DNA of 64,000 nucleotides from Streptomyces lavendulae subsp. lavendulae. GTDB taxonomy: Bacteria; Actinomycetota; Actinomycetes; Streptomycetales; Streptomycetaceae. How positions within the stretch are numbered: position 1 is the stretch's first letter; every line of letters starts with the position of its first letter. The translations under genes and the position numbers were made by a program. The stretch spans positions 2,852,001 through 2,916,000 of the forward strand of contig NZ_CP024985.1 in assembly GCF_002803845.1 (NCBI RefSeq), read 5' to 3'. Below are positions 34,655 to 45,198 of this stretch, in pieces. The notes under the pieces were generated by a model. The model ran no database searches and was not told the origin of the DNA. It was given only the letters and a program-made list of their open reading frames with translations.

Positions 34655-35581
34655 CTAGTTCTTGGTGATCATCGAGCGGAGGAAGAACAGCAGGTTGGCC
34701 GGCTTCTCCGCGAGGCGGCGCATGAAGTAGCCGTACCAGTCGGTGCCGTACGCCGTGTAGACGCGCATCCGGTGGCCCTCGGCGGCCAGCCGCAGGTGCT
34801 CCTCGCTGCGGATGCCGTACAGCATCTGGAACTCGTACTCGTCCAGCTTGCGCCCTGCCTGGCGGGCCAGCTCCTGGCCGATGGCGATCAGGCGCGGGTC
34901 GTGGGACCCGATCATCGGGTAGCCGTCGCCCTCCATCAGGATCTTCATGATCCGGACGTACGCCTTGTCGATCTCGGCCTTGTCCTGGTACGCGACCTCG
35001 GCCGGCTCCTTGTAGGCGCCCTTCACGATGCGGACGCGGCTGCCGGCGGCGGCCAGGCGGCGGGCGTCGGCCTCGGTGCGGAAGAGGTAGGCCTGGATCA
35101 CGCAGCCGGTCTGCGGGAAGTCCCGGCGCAGCTCCTCGTGGATGGCGAACATCGAGTCGAGGGTGGTGTGGTCCTCGGCGTCCAGGGTCACGGTGGTGCC
35201 GATGGCCGCGGCGGCCTCGACGACCGGGCGGACGTTGGCGAGGGCCAGCTCGTGGCCGCCCTCCAGCGCCTGGCCGAACATGGACAGCTTGACGGACATC
35301 TCGACCGTCTCGCCGAGCCCCAGCTCCTTGAGGCGCCCGATGAGCTCCAGGTAGGCGTCGCGGGCCGCGTGGGACTGCTCCACGGCGGTGATGTCCTCGC
35401 CGACGACGTCGAGGGTGACCTCCAGGCCGTTCCGCGTGAGGTCCTCCACGATCGGGATGACCTGGCCGACCGTCTCACCCGGGATGAAACGGTTCACCAC
35501 GGGCTTGGTCACGGGGGCGGCGGAGACGATGCGGCGCATCTTGTCGCTGCGCGAAGCGGCGAGGATCACGGGACCCAGCAC
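34655..35581 (-). CDS. Proline dehydrogenase (monofunctional)
   Basis: FAD enzyme of 308 residues with a TIM-barrel, oxidising proline to pyrroline-5-carboxylate. The start is GTG 35581, five bases after GGAGGT; upstream in-frame starts lie in the promoter region. Seen: GEDITAVEQSHAARDAYLEL, TLDAEDHTTLDSMF, CVIQAYLFRTEADARRL, RIVKGAYKEPAEVAYQ, and EFQMLYGIRSEEHLRL near the C-terminus with the Arg pair for proline binding. It is the first gene of the operon with pruA and divergent from a PucR regulator. Confidence 0.94.
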   Translation of the reverse strand: MLGPVILAASRSDKMRRIVSAAPVTKPVVNRFIPGETVGQVIPIVEDLTRNGLEVTLDVVGEDITAVEQSHAARDAYLELIGRLKELGLGETVEMSVKLSMFGQALEGGHELALANVRPVVEAAAAIGTTVTLDAEDHTTLDSMFAIHEELRRDFPQTGCVIQAYLFRTEADARRLAAAGSRVRIVKGAYKEPAEVAYQDKAEIDKAYVRIMKILMEGDGYPMIGSHDPRLIAIGQELARQAGRKLDEYEFQMLYGIRSEEHLRLAAEGHRMRVYTAYGTDWYGYFMRRLAEKPANLLFFLRSMITKN

Positions 35582-35716
35582 GGGGCACCTCCAACGGGTG
35601 GCAGAAGCGGAGTACGGCCGCCGTGCGGGGTGGGCCGCGGCCGTGAGGAAAACGCAAGTAAAACCACCGTGAAACCTAAGGATCTCCACGATCCTCTGCC
35701 ATCGACAGCTGTCACG

Positions 35717-35733
35717 CATCCGTGGTCCGGATG
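35717..35733. promoter_or_regulatory. Dyad between proline catabolism genes and pucR
   Basis: CATCCG (35717-35722), five bases, CGGATG (35728-35733), in the 199-base divergent region, 48 bases before the PucR start. A candidate site for the PucR protein. AACCTA (35673-35678) would give a TAGGTT -10 box for the minus operon. Confidence 0.5.
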
Positions 35734-35780
35734 TCATACATCTGTCTGAAGAGCCGTGTGCGAGATGGGAGAATGGGCGC

Positions 35781-37010
35781 GTGAAGGGCGATTACCAGGA
35801 CCTGGTCGACGAGATCTCGGCGCTGCTCGGCGCCCCGGCCACACTGGAGAACCGGGACTTCCGCCTGATCGCCTTCGGCGCCCACGACAGCGACGACGAT
35901 CTGGTCATGGACCCCGTCCGCACCCGCTCGATCCTGACCCGGCAGTCCACGGCCGCCGTCCGCTCCTGGTTCGAGGCCTACGGGATCACCCGCGCGACCG
36001 GCCCCGTCCACATCCCGGCCGCCCCGGACGCGGGGGTCTTCCGCGGGCGGATCTGCCTGCCGGTGCGGTACCGGGGCATCGTGCAGGGCTACGTGTGGCT
36101 CCTCGACCAGGAGCCGGGCCCGGGGGCGGAGGCGCTGGCCGCGGCGATGGAGGTGGCCGAGCGGATCGGGGTGCTGCTCGCCGAGGAGGCGAAGGCGGGC
36201 GCCGGCCTGTCCCGGGAGTTCCGCGCGGTCCTCACCGCCGGGCGGGGCTGGCAGCAGGACATGGCGGTGGCCGCGCTGCGGGTGGCCCTGGGGCCGGGGG
36301 CCGAGGGACTGCACGCCGCCGTGTGCGTGGCGCCGTGGACCGGGGAGGCTCCGGCGTCGGTGCCGGGGGCGGCGGCGGTGTGCGTCGTACCGGGTGACGC
36401 CGCCGACGCGAACGGTGTGCCGGGCGGGTCCGGCGCGGGTCCCGGGGGCTCCGGGGCGCTCGCCGTCCTGCTCCGGCTGCGCTCGACGGACGCGCTCGCC
36501 CCGGCCCTGACCGCGGTGAACCGGCTGCTGCCCCGCGCCGGGGCCGCGGGGGCCGCGGGCCCCGGACCCGGAGCCGCGCCGGACGCCGCGCCCGGCCCCA
36601 CCGCGGGACTGTCCGACCCGGTCCGGACGCTCGCGGAGCTGCCCGCCGCCTGGGCGCAGGCCACCGCCGCGGCCCGGACGGCCGCCGCCCGGCCCCGCCT
36701 GGGGCCGGTGGCCCAGTGGTCGGCGATCGGCCCGTACCGGATGCTGGCCGCCCTGGCGGCGGGCCCGGCGGACGACCCGGCGACCCGGGCCCTGCTCGGC
36801 CCGGCCCACCGGGAACTGGCCCGCACCGCCGAGGTGTTCCTCGACTGCGCGGGTCAGGCGGGCCGTGCGGCGGCCGCGCTGGGCATCCACCGCCAGACCC
36901 TGTACTACCGGCTGGGCCGGGTGGAGCAGCTGACGGGGCTCGACCTGGACGACGGCGAGGACCGCCTGCTGCTCCACATGGCCCTCAAGGCCTCCCGCCT
37001 GCACGGCTGA
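35781..37010 (+). CDS. PucR family transcriptional regulator of proline catabolism
   Basis: Protein of 409 residues from GTG 35781. The N-terminal 150 residues form a GAF-like sensory part ([40 protein letters not shown]). The middle is low complexity with many Gly, Ala and Pro. The C-terminal PucR-type HTH is at about 355-405: [20 protein letters not shown] then [20 protein letters not shown]. Relatives activate proline use in response to proline; here that is inferred from divergence with the operon. Confidence 0.9.
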   Translation: MKGDYQDLVDEISALLGAPATLENRDFRLIAFGAHDSDDDLVMDPVRTRSILTRQSTAAVRSWFEAYGITRATGPVHIPAAPDAGVFRGRICLPVRYRGIVQGYVWLLDQEPGPGAEALAAAMEVAERIGVLLAEEAKAGAGLSREFRAVLTAGRGWQQDMAVAALRVALGPGAEGLHAAVCVAPWTGEAPASVPGAAAVCVVPGDAADANGVPGGSGAGPGGSGALAVLLRLRSTDALAPALTAVNRLLPRAGAAGAAGPGPGAAPDAAPGPTAGLSDPVRTLAELPAAWAQATAAARTAAARPRLGPVAQWSAIGPYRMLAALAAGPADDPATRALLGPAHRELARTAEVFLDCAGQAGRAAAALGIHRQTLYYRLGRVEQLTGLDLDDGEDRLLLHMALKASRLHG

Positions 37011-37166
37011 CCCTGCGGGGACAGAGGGGGCGGCACCGCCCCGAGGCCGCGCCGCCGGGGGCCCGACGAGCCCGGCGGATGCCCGCCGGGGCACCCTCCA
37101 GAGGCCCGGCGAGGCCCGGCGGATGCCCCCGGCCGGGGCCCGCCAGGGGCGCGCGGCGAGTGCCGG

Positions 37167-37757
37167 TCAGGCCTTGTCGGCCTGCGCCGCGGCCGTGACC
37201 GTCTCGGCCACCCGCCGCAGGCCCTCGGTGAACTCCTCCGCCGTGGCGGCGCTCGCCGGGTCGAACAGCCACTGGATCATCAGGCCGTTGAGCAGCGCCT
37301 GGTAGACGGTGCCGCGGGTGCGCTCGTCGTGTTCGGTGACCTCGTCCTCCGGGGTCCCGGTCAGCATCGAGATCAGGCCCCGGCGCCCCTCCCGCTGCGA
37401 GGCGCCCAGCATGGCCCGCAGTTCGGGGTGCTGACCACGGCCCAGCGCGATCTCCAGGCTGGCCGCCCAGACGGGCGCGGTCTCCTCCTGCCGGTCCACG
37501 ACCCCCTCCCACAGACCGCGCATGCGCTCCAGCGAGCCGTCCGCGCCGCCCATGGACCCGCCGAAGCCCTCGCCCCATTCCTCCATCAGGGCGATGAACG
37601 CCTGGGTGAGCAGGGCGTCCTTGGAGCCGTAGTGGTAGCCGATGGACGCCAGGTTGGTGCCGGAGGCGTTGACGATGTCGCGCGCGGTCGTCCGCACGAA
37701 CCCCTTCTCGGCCAGGCACTTCTTCGCGCCTTCGAGCAGATCTTCGCGATGTCCCAT
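37167..37757 (-). CDS. TetR family repressor of the adjacent MFS pump
   Basis: Regulator of 196 residues from ATG 37757 (MGHREDLLEG). The HTH is at about 5-50: LLEGAKKCLAEKGFVRTTAR then IVNASGTNLASIGYHYGSKD. The C-terminal domain has the pattern of TetR_C_33-like proteins. The longer frame starting at 37838 would lie inside the inverted repeat and is rejected. Divergent from the MFS gene across a 13-bp inverted repeat, the usual layout of drug-inducible efflux control. Confidence 0.92.
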   Translation of the reverse strand: MGHREDLLEGAKKCLAEKGFVRTTARDIVNASGTNLASIGYHYGSKDALLTQAFIALMEEWGEGFGGSMGGADGSLERMRGLWEGVVDRQEETAPVWAASLEIALGRGQHPELRAMLGASQREGRRGLISMLTGTPEDEVTEHDERTRGTVYQALLNGLMIQWLFDPASAATAEEFTEGLRRVAETVTAAAQADKA

Positions 37758-37799
37758 GGCGTCACGGTAGCAAGACAAGCGTCCCAGACATAAGTTCCA

Positions 37800-37835
37800 T
37801 ACATCCGTCATAGACAAGCGTTTATGACGGATGTA
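37800..37835. promoter_or_regulatory. Operator-like inverted repeat between tetR and MFS gene
   Basis: TACATCCGTCATA (37800-37812), ten bases, TATGACGGATGTA (37823-37835): a perfect 13-bp inverted repeat ending 11 bases before the MFS ATG. AGACAAGCGT occurs twice, at 37773-37782 and 37812-37821. Likely the binding site of the divergent TetR. Confidence 0.75.
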
Positions 37836-37846
37836 CATTCCTTTCC

Positions 37847-39388
37847 ATGACGAACCCCGCCGCTACGGCGCCCCTCGCCGGCCGCCGCGAATGGACCGCG
37901 TTCACGGTCCTGTTGCTGCCCCTGCTCCTGGTCTCGATGGACACCTCCGTCCTCTACTTCGCCATCCCGGCCATCACCCGGGAGCTCGACCCGAGCGCCA
38001 CCCAGCAGCTGTGGATCTTCGACAGCTACGCCTTCGCCCTCTCCGGCCTGCTGATCACGATGGGCTCGCTGGGGGACCGGATCGGCCGCCGCAAGCTCCT
38101 GCTGGCGGGCGCCGGCGCCTTCGGCCTCGCCTCCGTCGCCGCCGCCTACGCCACCAGCGCCGAGATGCTGATCGCGGCCCGCGTGCTCCTCGGCATCGGC
38201 GGCGCGACCCTGATGCCCTCCACCCTGGCCCTCGTACGCAACCTCTTCCGCGACGACAAGCAGCGCGGCAAGGCCATCGCCCTCTGGTCCGGGGCCATGA
38301 CCGGCGGCATCGCCCTCGGCTCGGTGCTCAGCGGCGTGCTGCTGAACCACTTCTGGTGGGGCTCGGTCTTCCTGATCAACGTGCCCGCGATGCTGCTCCT
38401 GCTGGTCCTGGTCCCGGTGCTGGTACCAGAGTTCAAGGACCCGGCGCCCGGACGCTTCGACCTGCTGAGCGTCCCGCTGTCGACGGCCGCCGTCCTGCCG
38501 GTGGTCTACGGGCTCAAGGAGATCGCCGCCGAGGGCTTCGAACCCCGCTACCTCGCGTGCCTGCTCGTCGGCCTGGCCTTCGGCCTGGTCTTCGTCCGCC
38601 GCCAGCGCCGCCGCGAGGACGCGATGGTCCCCCGGGCGCTGTTCCGGGGGCGCGGCTTCGGGGCGGGCATCGGCCTGAACACCGTCGCCGCCTTCGCCAT
38701 GATGGGCTCGGCCTACTTCACCACCCAGTACCTGCAGTCGGTGCTCGGCATGGGCACCCTGGAGGCGGCCCTGTGGAGCCTGGCCCCGTCCCTCTTCATC
38801 GGAGCCGCGGCCCCCGTCGGAGCGGCCCTGGCCCAGAAGACCGACCGGGCCCGCGTCATCGCCGGCGGCTTCGTCCTGGCCGCCGCCGGGTTCGCCCTGA
38901 TCTCCCTGGTGGGCACCGACTCCCTGTGGCTGATGCTGGCCGGCGCCGGGGTGCTGGCCTCCGGCATCGTGGTGGTGATGTCGCTGGTCTCCGACATGGC
39001 GCTGGCCTCGGCCCCCGCCGAGAAGGCCGGCTCGGCCGCCTCGCTGCTGGAGACGGGCCAGGAGTTCGGCGGCGCCCTCGGCATGGCCCTGCTCGGCAGC
39101 CTCGGCACCGCCGTCTACCGCTCCGACCTGTCGGGCGCCGAACCCGCCGTCCGGGAGACCCTGGGCGGCGCGGTGGCCACCGCCGCGCAGACCGGCGGAG
39201 CGGCCGGCGACCGGCTGCTGGCCCTGGCCCGCGAGGCCTTCGTCCACGGAATGCAGTACGCGGCCTGGGGCGGGGCGGCCCTGCTCCTCGTGGCGGCGGC
39301 CGGAGCCCTGGCCATGGCCCGGAGCGGGAAGGGTGCCGCCCCGGCCTCGGCGGAGCGGGCCGTACCGGCCGGCACGCCGGCGGTCTGA
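37847..39388 (+). CDS. MFS drug efflux transporter, 14-segment type
   Basis: Membrane protein of 513 residues of the DHA2 (EmrB/QacA) group. LLVSMDTSVLYFAIPAITRE is the first segment; motif A is SLGDRIGRRKLLLAG after segment 2; motif C-like LWSGAMTGGIALGSVLSG is in segment 5. About 14 hydrophobic segments are seen. It exports small toxic compounds using protons. The ATG at 37847 follows the inverted repeat at once. Its drug is unknown. Confidence 0.92.
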   Translation: MTNPAATAPLAGRREWTAFTVLLLPLLLVSMDTSVLYFAIPAITRELDPSATQQLWIFDSYAFALSGLLITMGSLGDRIGRRKLLLAGAGAFGLASVAAAYATSAEMLIAARVLLGIGGATLMPSTLALVRNLFRDDKQRGKAIALWSGAMTGGIALGSVLSGVLLNHFWWGSVFLINVPAMLLLLVLVPVLVPEFKDPAPGRFDLLSVPLSTAAVLPVVYGLKEIAAEGFEPRYLACLLVGLAFGLVFVRRQRRREDAMVPRALFRGRGFGAGIGLNTVAAFAMMGSAYFTTQYLQSVLGMGTLEAALWSLAPSLFIGAAAPVGAALAQKTDRARVIAGGFVLAAAGFALISLVGTDSLWLMLAGAGVLASGIVVVMSLVSDMALASAPAEKAGSAASLLETGQEFGGALGMALLGSLGTAVYRSDLSGAEPAVRETLGGAVATAAQTGGAAGDRLLALAREAFVHGMQYAAWGGAALLLVAAAGALAMARSGKGAAPASAERAVPAGTPAV

Positions 39389-39416
39389 TCCCCGTAGCGG
39401 CGGGAGGAGGAAACGC

Positions 39417-39448
39417 AAAGGGCCCGGGGGAACACCCCCGGGCCCTTT
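39417..39448. terminator. Bidirectional terminator between MFS gene and serA
   Basis: AAAGGGCCCGGGGG (39417-39430) pairs with CCCCCGGGCCCTTT (39435-39448) around AACA. The flanking A and T runs make it good in both directions. Confidence 0.85.
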
Positions 39449-39465
39449 CGGATGCGGTGCGGCGG

Positions 39466-41055
39466 TCAGCCGAGGTTGACCGTACGGGCCGACGCGGCAC
39501 CGATCTCGGCGGAGATGGCCGCCAGGACGTCGACCGGGACCTCGGCGTCGACGGTGAGGACGACGAGCGCCTCGCCGCCCTCCTCGGCACGGGCGACCTG
39601 CATGCCCGCGATGTTCAGACCGGCCTCGCCGAGCAGCTGCCCGACCTTGCCGACCACGCCGGGGCGGTCGGTGTAGCGGAGCACGATCATGTGGTCGGCC
39701 AGGGCCAGGTCCACGTCGTACTCGCCCACGCCGACGATCTTCTGGAGGTGCTTGGGACCGGCCAGGGTGCCGGAGACCGAGACCTCCTGACCGTCCGACA
39801 GGGTGCCGCGCACGGTGACCACGTTGCGGTGGTCCGGGGACTCGGAGCTGGTGGTCAGGCGGACCTCGACGCCGCGCTCCTGCGCGAACAGCGGGGCGTT
39901 GACGTAGGAGACCGTCTCGTCGACGACGTCCTCGAAGACACCCTTGAGCGCGGAGAGTTCGAGCACCTTGACGTCGTGCTGGGTGATCTCGCCGCAGACC
40001 TCGACGTCGAGGCGCACCGCCACCTCGCCCGCGAGGGCGGTGAAGATGCGGCCGAGCTTCTCGGCGAGCGGCAGACCGGGACGGACGTCCTCGGCGATGA
40101 CACCGCCCTGGACGTTGACCGCGTCCGGCACGAGCTCGCCGGCGAGCGCGAGACGCACCGACTTGGCGACGGAGATGCCGGCCTTCTCCTGGGCCTCGTC
40201 CGTGGACGCGCCGAGGTGCGGGGTGCAGACGACCTGGTCGAGCTCGAAGAGCGGGGAGTCCGTGCAGGGCTCCTTCGCGTACACGTCGAGACCGGCGCCG
40301 GCGACGCGGCCCTCCTTGATGGCCGAGTACAGCGCGGCCTCGTCCACGATCCCGCCGCGGGCGGCGTTGACGATGCGGACGGACGGCTTCACCTTGTGCA
40401 GGGCCTCGTCACCGATGAGACCGAGGGTCTCGGGGGTCTTGGGCAGGTGCACGGTGATGAAGTCGGCGACTTCGAGGAGCTCGTCCAGCGTCAGCATCTT
40501 GACGCCCATCTGGGCGGCGCGCGCGGGCTGCACGTAGGGGTCGTAGGCCACGATCTTCATGCCGAAGGCCGACATGCGCTGGGCGACCAGGACGCCGATG
40601 CGGCCGAGGCCGACGACGCCGAGGGTCTTCTCGCTGAGCTCGACGCCCGTGTACTTGTTCCGCTTCCACTCGCCGTTCTTCAGGGCGGTGTTGGCCTGCG
40701 GGATGTTGCGGGCGGTGGCGACGAGCAGACCGCAGGCGAGCTCGGCGGCGGTGACGATGTTGGAGGTCGGGGCGTTCACGACCATCACGCCGGCCTTGGT
40801 GGCGGCGGAGACGTCGACGTTGTCGAGACCGACACCGGCGCGCGCGACGACCTTCAGCTTCTTGGCGGCGGCGATCGCCTCGGCGTCCACCTTGGTGGCG
40901 GAGCGGACGAGGATCGCGTCGACGTCGACGATCGCGGGGAGCAGCTCGGCGCGGTCGGCGCCGTTGACGTGCCGGATCTCGAAGTCCGGACCGAGCGCGT
41001 CCACCGTGGCGGGCGACAGCTCTTCGGCGATGAGTACGACAGGTTTCGAGCTCAC
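39466..41055 (-). CDS. serA: D-3-phosphoglycerate dehydrogenase
   Basis: Enzyme of 529 residues for the first step of serine synthesis. It has the substrate domain, the NAD domain (KTLGVVGLGRIGVLVAQRM), catalytic Arg in VNAARGGIVDEAAL and His in TPHLGAST, an intervening allosteric substrate-binding domain (about 315-450), and a C-terminal ACT domain (HMIVLRYTDRPGVVGKVGQL) for serine feedback. This is the long actinobacterial type. GTG 41055 with GAGGA eight bases upstream gives 529 residues; ATG 41064 and GTG 41070 are possible earlier starts. Confidence 0.96.
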   Translation of the reverse strand: MSSKPVVLIAEELSPATVDALGPDFEIRHVNGADRAELLPAIVDVDAILVRSATKVDAEAIAAAKKLKVVARAGVGLDNVDVSAATKAGVMVVNAPTSNIVTAAELACGLLVATARNIPQANTALKNGEWKRNKYTGVELSEKTLGVVGLGRIGVLVAQRMSAFGMKIVAYDPYVQPARAAQMGVKMLTLDELLEVADFITVHLPKTPETLGLIGDEALHKVKPSVRIVNAARGGIVDEAALYSAIKEGRVAGAGLDVYAKEPCTDSPLFELDQVVCTPHLGASTDEAQEKAGISVAKSVRLALAGELVPDAVNVQGGVIAEDVRPGLPLAEKLGRIFTALAGEVAVRLDVEVCGEITQHDVKVLELSALKGVFEDVVDETVSYVNAPLFAQERGVEVRLTTSSESPDHRNVVTVRGTLSDGQEVSVSGTLAGPKHLQKIVGVGEYDVDLALADHMIVLRYTDRPGVVGKVGQLLGEAGLNIAGMQVARAEEGGEALVVLTVDAEVPVDVLAAISAEIGAASARTVNLG

Positions 41056-41299
41056 GTGGGTCATCCTCACAAGTCCAGTGCGGACGGCCGTCCCGACGGC
41101 CGCAGGCGGTGGAGGGGGTAGCCGCGTGGAAGACGCACGACACTGTGGGCCTGACGCGTTGTGTTGTGCAGTGTAGTAGCGGATCCGAGCCGGAATTCCG
41201 CCTGTACGGAAGGATCACCCGTCCGTGATTGGCCGGGGTGGACAATCCGCGCTACACCAGGCCTACATTCCGGCCATCTCCACCCGTGGGGGCGGTGCG

Positions 41300-41334
41300 C
41301 GGCGGGGCCGGAACGCATCGTCCCGGCCCCGCCG
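41300..41334 (-). terminator. Terminator after ilvC
   Basis: CGGCGGGGCCGG (41300-41311) pairs perfectly with CCGGCCCCGCCG (41323-41334), 10 bases past the ilvC stop. Confidence 0.8.
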
Positions 41335-41343
41335 CCCACGGAA

Positions 41344-42523
<1,180 letters not shown>

Positions 42524-42531
<8 letters not shown>

Positions 42532-43048
42532 TGCGGTCGAGCGAGCGCAGGCTGCGGTCCGTGATGGACCGGCCGCCACGCCCTATGGCGATGGTGCCGG
42601 ACTGCACGAGCTCCTTGATGCCGAAGGGCTCCAGCATCTTGAGCATGGCGCCCAGCTTGTCGGTACCGCCGGTGGCCTCGATGGTGACGGCCTCCGGGGA
42701 GACGTCGACCGTCTTGGCGCGGAACAGCTGGACGATCTCGACGATCTGCGAGCGCGTCTCGTTGTCGGCGCGGACCTTCACCAGGACGAGTTCGCGCTCG
42801 ATGGCGTTGTGCGGCTCCAGCTCGACGATCTTGAGCACGTTGACCAGCTTGTTGAGCTGCTTGGTCACCTGCTCCAGCGGGAGGTCCTCCACGTTCACGA
42901 CGATGGTGATGCGGGAGATGTCGGGGTGCTCGGTGACGCCGACCGCGAGGGAGTCGATGTTGAACCCGCGGCGGGAGAACAGCGCGGCGATCCGGGCGAG
43001 GATGCCGGGCGTGTTCTCGACCAGGACGGAGAGCGTGTGCTTGGACAT
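42524..43048 (-). CDS. ilvN: Acetolactate synthase small (regulatory) subunit
   Basis: Protein of 174 residues that binds IlvB, raises its activity and gives valine feedback. It has two ACT domains; the first is HTLSVLVENTPGILARIAAL then FSRRGFNIDSLAVGVTEHPD, and the second is from about 80 (ERELVLVKVRADNETR). The stop at 42524 is inside a 13-base tandem repeat. It begins at ATG 43048, 32 bases after ilvB. Confidence 0.96.
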
Positions 43049-43080
43049 GTGAGGCGTTCTCTCTCTCAGGCTCTCTCGGC

Positions 43081-44961
43081 TCAGTCGTCTTCGTTGTCGC
43101 CGAAGTCGGGGCGGACGCCCCGGGCTGCCATGACCTCGTCGTTGGAGGTGCCGGCGGCGACCATCGGCCACACCATGGCGTCCTCGTGGACGATGAAGTC
43201 GATCACGACCGTGCGGTCGTTGATCGCGTTGGCCTCGGCGATGACCTTGTCCAGGTCCGCCGGGTCCTCGCAGCGCAGCGCGACGCAGCCCATGGCCTCG
43301 GACAGCTTGACGAAGTCCGGGACGCGGGTGCCCTTGCGGGGCGCGACGGACTCGCCGAGCTGGGAACCGACGGTGTCGTGGCCGGTCTCGTCCGCGTGCA
43401 GCACGGTGTTGGAGTACCGCTGGTTGTAGAACAGGGTCTGCCACTGGCGGACCATGCCCAGCGCACCGTTGTTGATGATCGCGACCTTGATCGGGATGTT
43501 GTTCAGGGCGCAGGTGACCAGTTCCTGATTGGTCATCTGGAAGCAGCCGTCGCCGTCGATCGCCCAGACGGTGCGCTCCGGCATGCCGACCTTGGCGCCC
43601 ATCGCGGCCGGGACCGCGTAGCCCATGGTTCCGGCGCCGCCGGAGTTCAGCCAGGTGCGGGGCTCCTCGTACTTGACGAAGTGCGAGGCCCACATCTGGT
43701 GCTGGCCGACGCCCGCGGCGAAGATCGTGCTCTTCGGCGCGAGCGCGCCGATCCGCTCGATGACCTGCTGCGGCGACAGCATGCCGTCCTCGGGCAGGTC
43801 GTAGCCCAGCGGGTAGGTCTCGCGCCAGCGGTTGAGGTCCTTCCACCAGGCGGTGTAGTCGCCCGCGTTGCCCTCGGTGTGCTCGGCCTGGACGGCCTGG
43901 ATCAGGTCGGCGATGACCTCGCGGGCGTCGCCGACGATCGGGACGTCGACCTCGCGGTTCTTGCCGATCTCCGCGGGGTCGATGTCCGCGTGGATGACCT
44001 TGGCGAACGGCGCGAAGCTGTCCAGCTTGCCGGTGACGCGGTCGTCGAAGCGGGTGCCGAGCGCGATCAGCAGGTCCGACTTCTGGAGCGCGGTGACGCC
44101 GGTGACGCTGCCGTGCATGCCCGGCATGCCGACGTGCAGCGGGTGGCTGTCGGGGAAGGAGCCGAGGGCCATCAGGGTGGTGCAGACCGGGACGCCGGTC
44201 AGCTCGGCGAGGACCTTCAGTTCGGCCGTGGCGCCGGACTTCATGACGCCGCCGCCGACGTACAGGACCGGGCGCTTGGCCTGACAGATGAGCTTGGCGG
44301 CCTCGCGGATCTGCTTGGCGTGCGGCTTGGTGACCGGCCGGTAGCCGGGCAGGTCCATGGACGGCGGCCAGGAGAAGGTGGTCTTCGCCTGGAGGGCGTC
44401 CTTGGCGATGTCCACCAGGACCGGCCCGGGGCGGCCGCTGGCGGCGATGTGGAAGGCCTCGGCGATCGTCCGCGGGATGTCCTCGGCCTTGGTGACCAGG
44501 AAGTTGTGCTTGGTGATCGGCATCGTGATGCCGACGATGTCCGCCTCCTGGAAGGCGTCCGTGCCGATCGCCTTGGAGGAGACCTGGCCGGTGATGGCGA
44601 CGAGCGGGACGGAGTCCATGTGCGCGTCGGCGATCGGGGTGACCAGGTTGGTGGCACCCGGGCCCGAGGTGGCCATGCACACGCCGACCTTGCCGGTGGC
44701 CTGTGCGTAGCCGGTGGCGGCGTGTCCGGCACCCTGCTCGTGGCGGACCAGGATGTGACGGACCTTCTTGCTGTCCATCATCGGGTCGTACGCGGGGAGG
44801 ATGGCGCCGCCCGGGATGCCGAAGACGGTGTCGCACCCCACCTCTTCGAGAGAGCGGATGAGGGACTGGGCGCCCGTGACGTGCTCAACTGCGGTGGGCT
44901 GGTGTCCACCCGTACGGGGCCGCGGCTGCGGATGGTGGGCCCCGGTGGCCTGCTCGGTCAT
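43081..44961 (-). CDS. ilvB: Acetolactate synthase large (catalytic) subunit
   Basis: ThDP enzyme of 626 residues joining two pyruvates, or pyruvate and 2-oxobutyrate. The catalytic Glu is in [17 protein letters not shown]; the FAD-domain reads [20 protein letters not shown]; ThDP motif is from [22 protein letters not shown] 44961 has AGAAGAG at a better distance than ATG 44967. A leader peptide and a terminator-like hairpin precede it, so transcription depends on branched-chain amino acid supply. It is the first structural gene of ilvB-ilvN-ilvC. Confidence 0.97.
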   Translation of the reverse strand: MTEQATGAHHPQPRPRTGGHQPTAVEHVTGAQSLIRSLEEVGCDTVFGIPGGAILPAYDPMMDSKKVRHILVRHEQGAGHAATGYAQATGKVGVCMATSGPGATNLVTPIADAHMDSVPLVAITGQVSSKAIGTDAFQEADIVGITMPITKHNFLVTKAEDIPRTIAEAFHIAASGRPGPVLVDIAKDALQAKTTFSWPPSMDLPGYRPVTKPHAKQIREAAKLICQAKRPVLYVGGGVMKSGATAELKVLAELTGVPVCTTLMALGSFPDSHPLHVGMPGMHGSVTGVTALQKSDLLIALGTRFDDRVTGKLDSFAPFAKVIHADIDPAEIGKNREVDVPIVGDAREVIADLIQAVQAEHTEGNAGDYTAWWKDLNRWRETYPLGYDLPEDGMLSPQQVIERIGALAPKSTIFAAGVGQHQMWASHFVKYEEPRTWLNSGGAGTMGYAVPAAMGAKVGMPERTVWAIDGDGCFQMTNQELVTCALNNIPIKVAIINNGALGMVRQWQTLFYNQRYSNTVLHADETGHDTVGSQLGESVAPRKGTRVPDFVKLSEAMGCVALRCEDPADLDKVIAEANAINDRTVVIDFIVHEDAMVWPMVAAGTSNDEVMAARGVRPDFGDNEDD

Positions 44962-45043
44962 CGGCATTCTCTTCTCGAAGCTGAGGGTTTTACGAGGGGC
45001 GGGGATCCCCCGGATCAGGGCCGGGGGCGTGTGCCAGTGCAAC

Positions 45044-45077
45044 AAAAAACCCCTCGTGCCTGGTGGCAAGCGAGGGG
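45044..45077 (-). terminator. ilvB attenuator
   Basis: On the minus strand CCCCTCG (45071-45077) pairs with CGAGGGG (45050-45056), with an inner TGCC-ACCA-GGCA stem, followed by TTTTTT. It lies between the leader peptide and ilvB. Confidence 0.85.
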
Positions 45078-45119
45078 AGCGCGTCGGTAGCGTTGAGCGG
45101 GGACATGGTGGTCCCAGCT

Positions 45120-45161
45120 TCAGCCGACGCGCTTTCCAAGTACGAGAATTCGGGTGCGCAT
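45120..45161 (-). CDS. ilvL: ilvB leader peptide
   Basis: Thirteen codons from ATG 45161 to TGA 45120, reading [13 protein letters not shown]. Ile, Leu, Val and Leu are consecutive, so ribosomes stall there when branched-chain amino acids are low. The stop is 43 bases before the attenuator stem. Leader peptides of this kind ahead of ilv genes are known in actinobacteria. The function is control by position, not the peptide itself. Confidence 0.88.
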   Translation of the reverse strand: MRTRILVLGKRVG

Positions 45162-45192
45162 GGCACTGACCCTCCCTCCGGCGGGAGGTCGA

Positions 45193-45198
45193 TGTCAA
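45193..45198 (-). promoter_or_regulatory. -35 box of the ilvBNC promoter
   Basis: TTGACA on the minus strand at 45198-45193, overlapping the stop of the upstream c-di-GMP gene. GAGGGT 18 bases on is a weak -10; it would start the RNA at the leader ATG. The same GGAGGG could instead be the ribosome site of the leader. Confidence 0.45.
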
